From: Candidatus Poribacteria bacterium
GTDB lineage: Bacteria > Poribacteria > WGA-4E > PCPOR2b
Direction: 5' to 3'
Length of the DNA: 6,789 nt
Assembly (NCBI GenBank): GCA_027296925.1
Contig: JAPUIP010000035.1
Span: 1-6,789, forward strand
Shown here: positions 5,578-6,789 of the stretch, piece after piece
Layout: the number at the start of each line of letters is the position of its first letter
Position numbering within the stretch: the stretch's first letter is position 1
Notes under the pieces: model-generated
What the model saw: only the letters and a program-made list of their open reading frames with translations
Database searches by the model: none
Told to the model about the DNA's origin: nothing
Translations under genes and position numbers: made by a program

Positions 5578-6223
5578 GATTGGTTTCAGCCGCTTCCTTT
5601 ATTTTCTTTTTTAACTCCAACTCCGCCATGTTCATCAAGGCGGAGTTGAAGTTAAAGTTTCGCAACCCATAGAGACGGGACGAGAAGCAATGAATAATCG
5701 CCATCAAATCCTGAACCATTTCTTCCTGTGGGGACAATTGTTCTTGATTGACGACGACAATCTCACAATCATGTTTAGCCGCGAATCCCTCAAAAAAATC
5801 GAATCCAAACCTGACAAGACGGTCTTTGTGGGCGATGATGAGTTTAGTGATTTCGCCTCGCTCAATTCTATCGAAGAGATTAAGAAAAACTTTTCGCTTA
5901 AAATTCATACCACCGCTGATTTCTTCTAGCCATTCATCAACGGCGATACCTGCACCTAAACAAAACATTCGCATGGATTGAACTTGGGACTTTAAATCTG
6001 GGAGTTGACTTCTTGATGACACACGACAGTAGACAATCGTCTTTTTATCGGTTTCAGAAAGTTCAATCCCTAAAGCCTTACGCACGTCGGACTCATCATA
6101 ATACCGATGACCGCCTGCGCTACGTTTGGCAACCAGCTTACCCTCTTTGTCCCAACGGCGTAACGTTGATGTCGATTTTCTAATTCGTTCGGCAAATTCC
6201 TTAACGCGATATAATCGGCTCAT
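5570..6223 (-). CDS. tnpA: IS607-family transposase: serine recombinase with MerR-like helix-turn-helix
   Basis: 217 codons. Residues 1-52 are the MerR-like DNA-binding domain that IS607 recombinases carry at the N-terminus (LYRVKEFAERIRKSTSTLRR, then WDKEGKLVAKRSAGGHRYYD at 24-43). A serine recombinase domain follows: VYCRVSSRSQ with catalytic Ser69 (64-73), LKSQVQ, EEISGGMNFKR (100-110), GEITKLIIAHKDRLVRFGFDF (123-143) and the family-typical SSRLYGLR motif near the C-terminus. Catalytic parts look intact. This enzyme would cut and rejoin the element ends and the GG target. The start fits the conserved family N-terminus and lies 8 nt after the -10 box of a strong promoter. After LYGLR, about 16 residues (NFNFNSALMNMAELEL) look inserted before the usual Lys-rich tail and coincide with a long palindrome. 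Confidence 0.96.
   Translation of the reverse strand: MSRLYRVKEFAERIRKSTSTLRRWDKEGKLVAKRSAGGHRYYDESDVRKALGIELSETDKKTIVYCRVSSRSQLPDLKSQVQSMRMFCLGAGIAVDEWLEEISGGMNFKRKVFLNLFDRIERGEITKLIIAHKDRLVRFGFDFFEGFAAKHDCEIVVVNQEQLSPQEEMVQDLMAIIHCFSSRLYGLRNFNFNSALMNMAELELKKKIKEAAETNHG
5610..5656 (-). repeat. 18-bp palindrome within the tnpA 3' coding region
   Basis: TTTAACTCCAACTCCGCC (5610-5627) faces GGCGGAGTTGAAGTTAAA (5639-5656) across an 11-nt spacer. As plus-strand DNA there is one mismatch in 18. In the tnpAB mRNA that position becomes a U-G wobble, so the RNA stem is uninterrupted. It ends about 33 nt before the tnpB start codon and could affect tnpB coupling, RNA processing or polymerase pausing. 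Confidence 0.85.
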
Positions 6224-6231
6224 AATGGCTA

Positions 6232-6260
6232 TTTATAGCACATTTTGAGTAAGTTGTCAA
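6232..6260 (-). promoter_or_regulatory. Near-consensus sigma70 promoter for tnpAB, almost leaderless
   Basis: On the minus strand TTGACA (6260-6255) is followed after exactly 17 nt by TATAAA (6237-6232). The tnpA ATG begins 8 nt after the -10 box, so transcription should start at or within a base or two of the start codon. There is no space for a Shine-Dalgarno in such a transcript. Read-through would also serve ppk2. Confidence 0.8.
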
Positions 6261-6272
6261 GTGTTTATTTGT

Positions 6273-6278
6273 CCTCCT
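6273..6278 (-). promoter_or_regulatory. Orphan AGGAGG Shine-Dalgarno at the left IS junction
   Basis: AGGAGG on the minus strand lies 12 nt after the stop of the 109-codon ORF and has no suitable start codon behind it: the next bases are the left end of the IS607 element. It looks like the ribosome-binding site of the next gene in an operon, cut off from it by the insertion. Confidence 0.5.
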
Positions 6279-6290
6279 GAACTGATGGAG

Positions 6291-6620
6291 TTAATGCTTC
6301 CCACACTGCGGGCAGATTGTGCGGTCGACGAGACATATGTTTACTCGATTGAGCCTCCCCTGGACTGTCCCATCTCCGCTTTCGGTGGTCTGCAGGATAG
6401 TACGGTAAGCCGTGATGGCCTTGCAGCCTGGCGGAATCAGACGCGTCTTTCCTTCTCGATGCAGATGTTCCCTGGCGACCACTTCTTCCTGCACAGCGGC
6501 CAGCCACTCCTGCTTCAAACACTCTATCGACAGTTGCACTCGCTCATCAATGTCGAAAAAAGCCGGATGTATAATACACAGGGCTGAATCGTTTGCCGAT
6601 CGGGATTTCGCTTCGCTCAA
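6291..6620 (-). CDS. Unrecognised 109-residue protein, probable TTG start
   Basis: I do not recognise the family. The frame is open from TTG at 6620-6618 to TAA at 6293-6291. A stop lies in frame a few codons further upstream, and there is no in-frame ATG, so TTG or an internal GTG (MSEAKSRS... or VQLSIECL...) must be used if the gene is real. The TTG overlaps the upstream TGA as TTGA, a usual coupling arrangement. Content looks coding: an amphipathic stretch DERVQLSIECLKQEWLAAVQ followed by EEVVAREHL, then IPPGCKAITAYRTIL, and a C-terminal CPQCGKH with a single CxxC. There is no signal peptide or membrane segment. An AGGAGG follows its stop, hinting that it once stood directly upstream of ppk2 or another gene now displaced by the insertion sequence. 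It could also be a remnant. Confidence 0.5.
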   Translation of the reverse strand: MSEAKSRSANDSALCIIHPAFFDIDERVQLSIECLKQEWLAAVQEEVVAREHLHREGKTRLIPPGCKAITAYRTILQTTESGDGTVQGRLNRVNICLVDRTICPQCGKH

Positions 6621-6789
6621 CTTGTTTTGCGGAAGACGGCACGCTTAACCGCATGAACCAGCTTTTGTGTGAAGCCTGTAGACTCTGACTGTTGAACGAG
6701 GGTAGCCCTCCGTTCTTCACAAGCGGCTGCAACTTGCCCTAGCGTTTGCGAAAACATTCCCGCAAGACTGATTCGCACGCCTATCTTCT
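6617..6789 (-). CDS. C-terminal fragment of an unrecognised gene; 5' end outside the window
   Basis: The frame is open from the window edge through 56 codons to TGA at 6619-6617. The visible sequence (GMFSQTLGQVAAACEERRAT, then LVQQSESTGFTQKLVHAVKR) has a plausible soluble, helix-rich composition with a basic tail, VKRAVFRKTS. It overlaps the next frame by TTGA, which supports both being real. A frameshift joining the two frames into one gene is an alternative. Too little is visible for any function. Confidence 0.4.
   Translation of the reverse strand, partial: KIGVRISLAGMFSQTLGQVAAACEERRATLVQQSESTGFTQKLVHAVKRAVFRKTS

Larger units (their letters stand above)
4125..6274 (-). mobile_element. 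IS607-family insertion sequence carrying tnpA and tnpB, apparently complete
   Basis: The element is defined by an intact IS607-type serine recombinase (MerR-like helix-turn-helix at the N-terminus) overlapping an intact tnpB, the classic IS607 order. IS607 elements have no terminal inverted repeats and make no target duplication, so the ends given here are estimates. They are placed at GG dinucleotides: 6274-6273 upstream of ACAAATAAACACTTGACA, and 4126-4125 downstream of the tnpB stop. A GG at 4120-4119 would also do for the right end. CAACTT near the left end and AAGTTG near the right end form a weak subterminal inverted pair. Both genes are unbroken, so the copy could be active. It separates the 109-codon ORF from ppk2. 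Confidence 0.85.

Noticed and set aside
4125..6274. Terminal inverted repeats and target duplication for the insertion sequence
   Set aside because: None is found beyond a 6-bp subterminal pair, which is expected because IS607 elements lack both.
6265..6522. 85-codon minus-strand frame overlapping the 109-codon ORF
   Set aside because: It is Arg/Gly/Ser-rich, extends across the IS junction and has poorer coding character than the competing frame.

Overview
The window looks like bacterial chromosomal DNA of intermediate GC content. All eight recognisable or plausible genes lie on the minus strand. The lineage cannot be fixed. Mixed zinc-ribbon methyltransferase, PPK2 and DUF2169 genes, GC-rich palindromic intergenic repeats and an IS607 element would fit a large repeat-rich genome of an uncultivated or environmental phylum. 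Poribacteria, Planctomycetota, Chloroflexota and cyanobacteria-like genomes come to mind, but only from general memory.

In the direction of transcription (right to left) the layout is as follows. (1) At 6617-6789 there is the C-terminal end of an unknown gene, which overlaps by TTGA an unrecognised 109-codon ORF (6291-6620). (2) An apparently complete IS607-family element occupies about 4125-6274. It holds a serine recombinase, tnpA (5570-6223), overlapping by 8 nt a TnpB RNA-guided nuclease gene (4144-5577), and has a near-consensus sigma70 promoter placed so close to tnpA that the mRNA would be almost leaderless. (3) A class I-like polyphosphate kinase 2 gene (3205-4113) starts only 30 nt after the tnpB stop. 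(4) A 159-bp island of palindromic repeats (3046-3204) supplies both the ppk2 stop codon and the apparent ribosome-binding site of the next gene. (5) Next comes a SAM-dependent methyltransferase with an N-terminal four-cysteine zinc-ribbon-like module (1987-3045). (6) A 284-residue proline-rich protein of unknown family follows (1077-1931). (7) After two back-to-back hairpins (990-1040), a DUF2169 protein (1-931) runs off the window.

DUF2169 proteins are known mainly from type VI secretion and related contractile-injection loci, often beside PAAR-like spike proteins. The left part may therefore be the edge of such an accessory locus, but no structural secretion gene is visible.

The most interesting signals are in the insertion sequence. 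It appears to have landed inside the translation-initiation region of ppk2, leaving an orphan AGGAGG on the far side. TnpA has an 18-bp palindrome inside its C-terminal coding region, fully pairable only in the sense RNA. TnpB carries what looks like a GC-rich palindromic in-frame insertion and lacks most of the usual zinc-ribbon cysteines. The 3' end of tnpB has clustered hairpins consistent with an omega RNA whose guide would read into the ppk2 leader.
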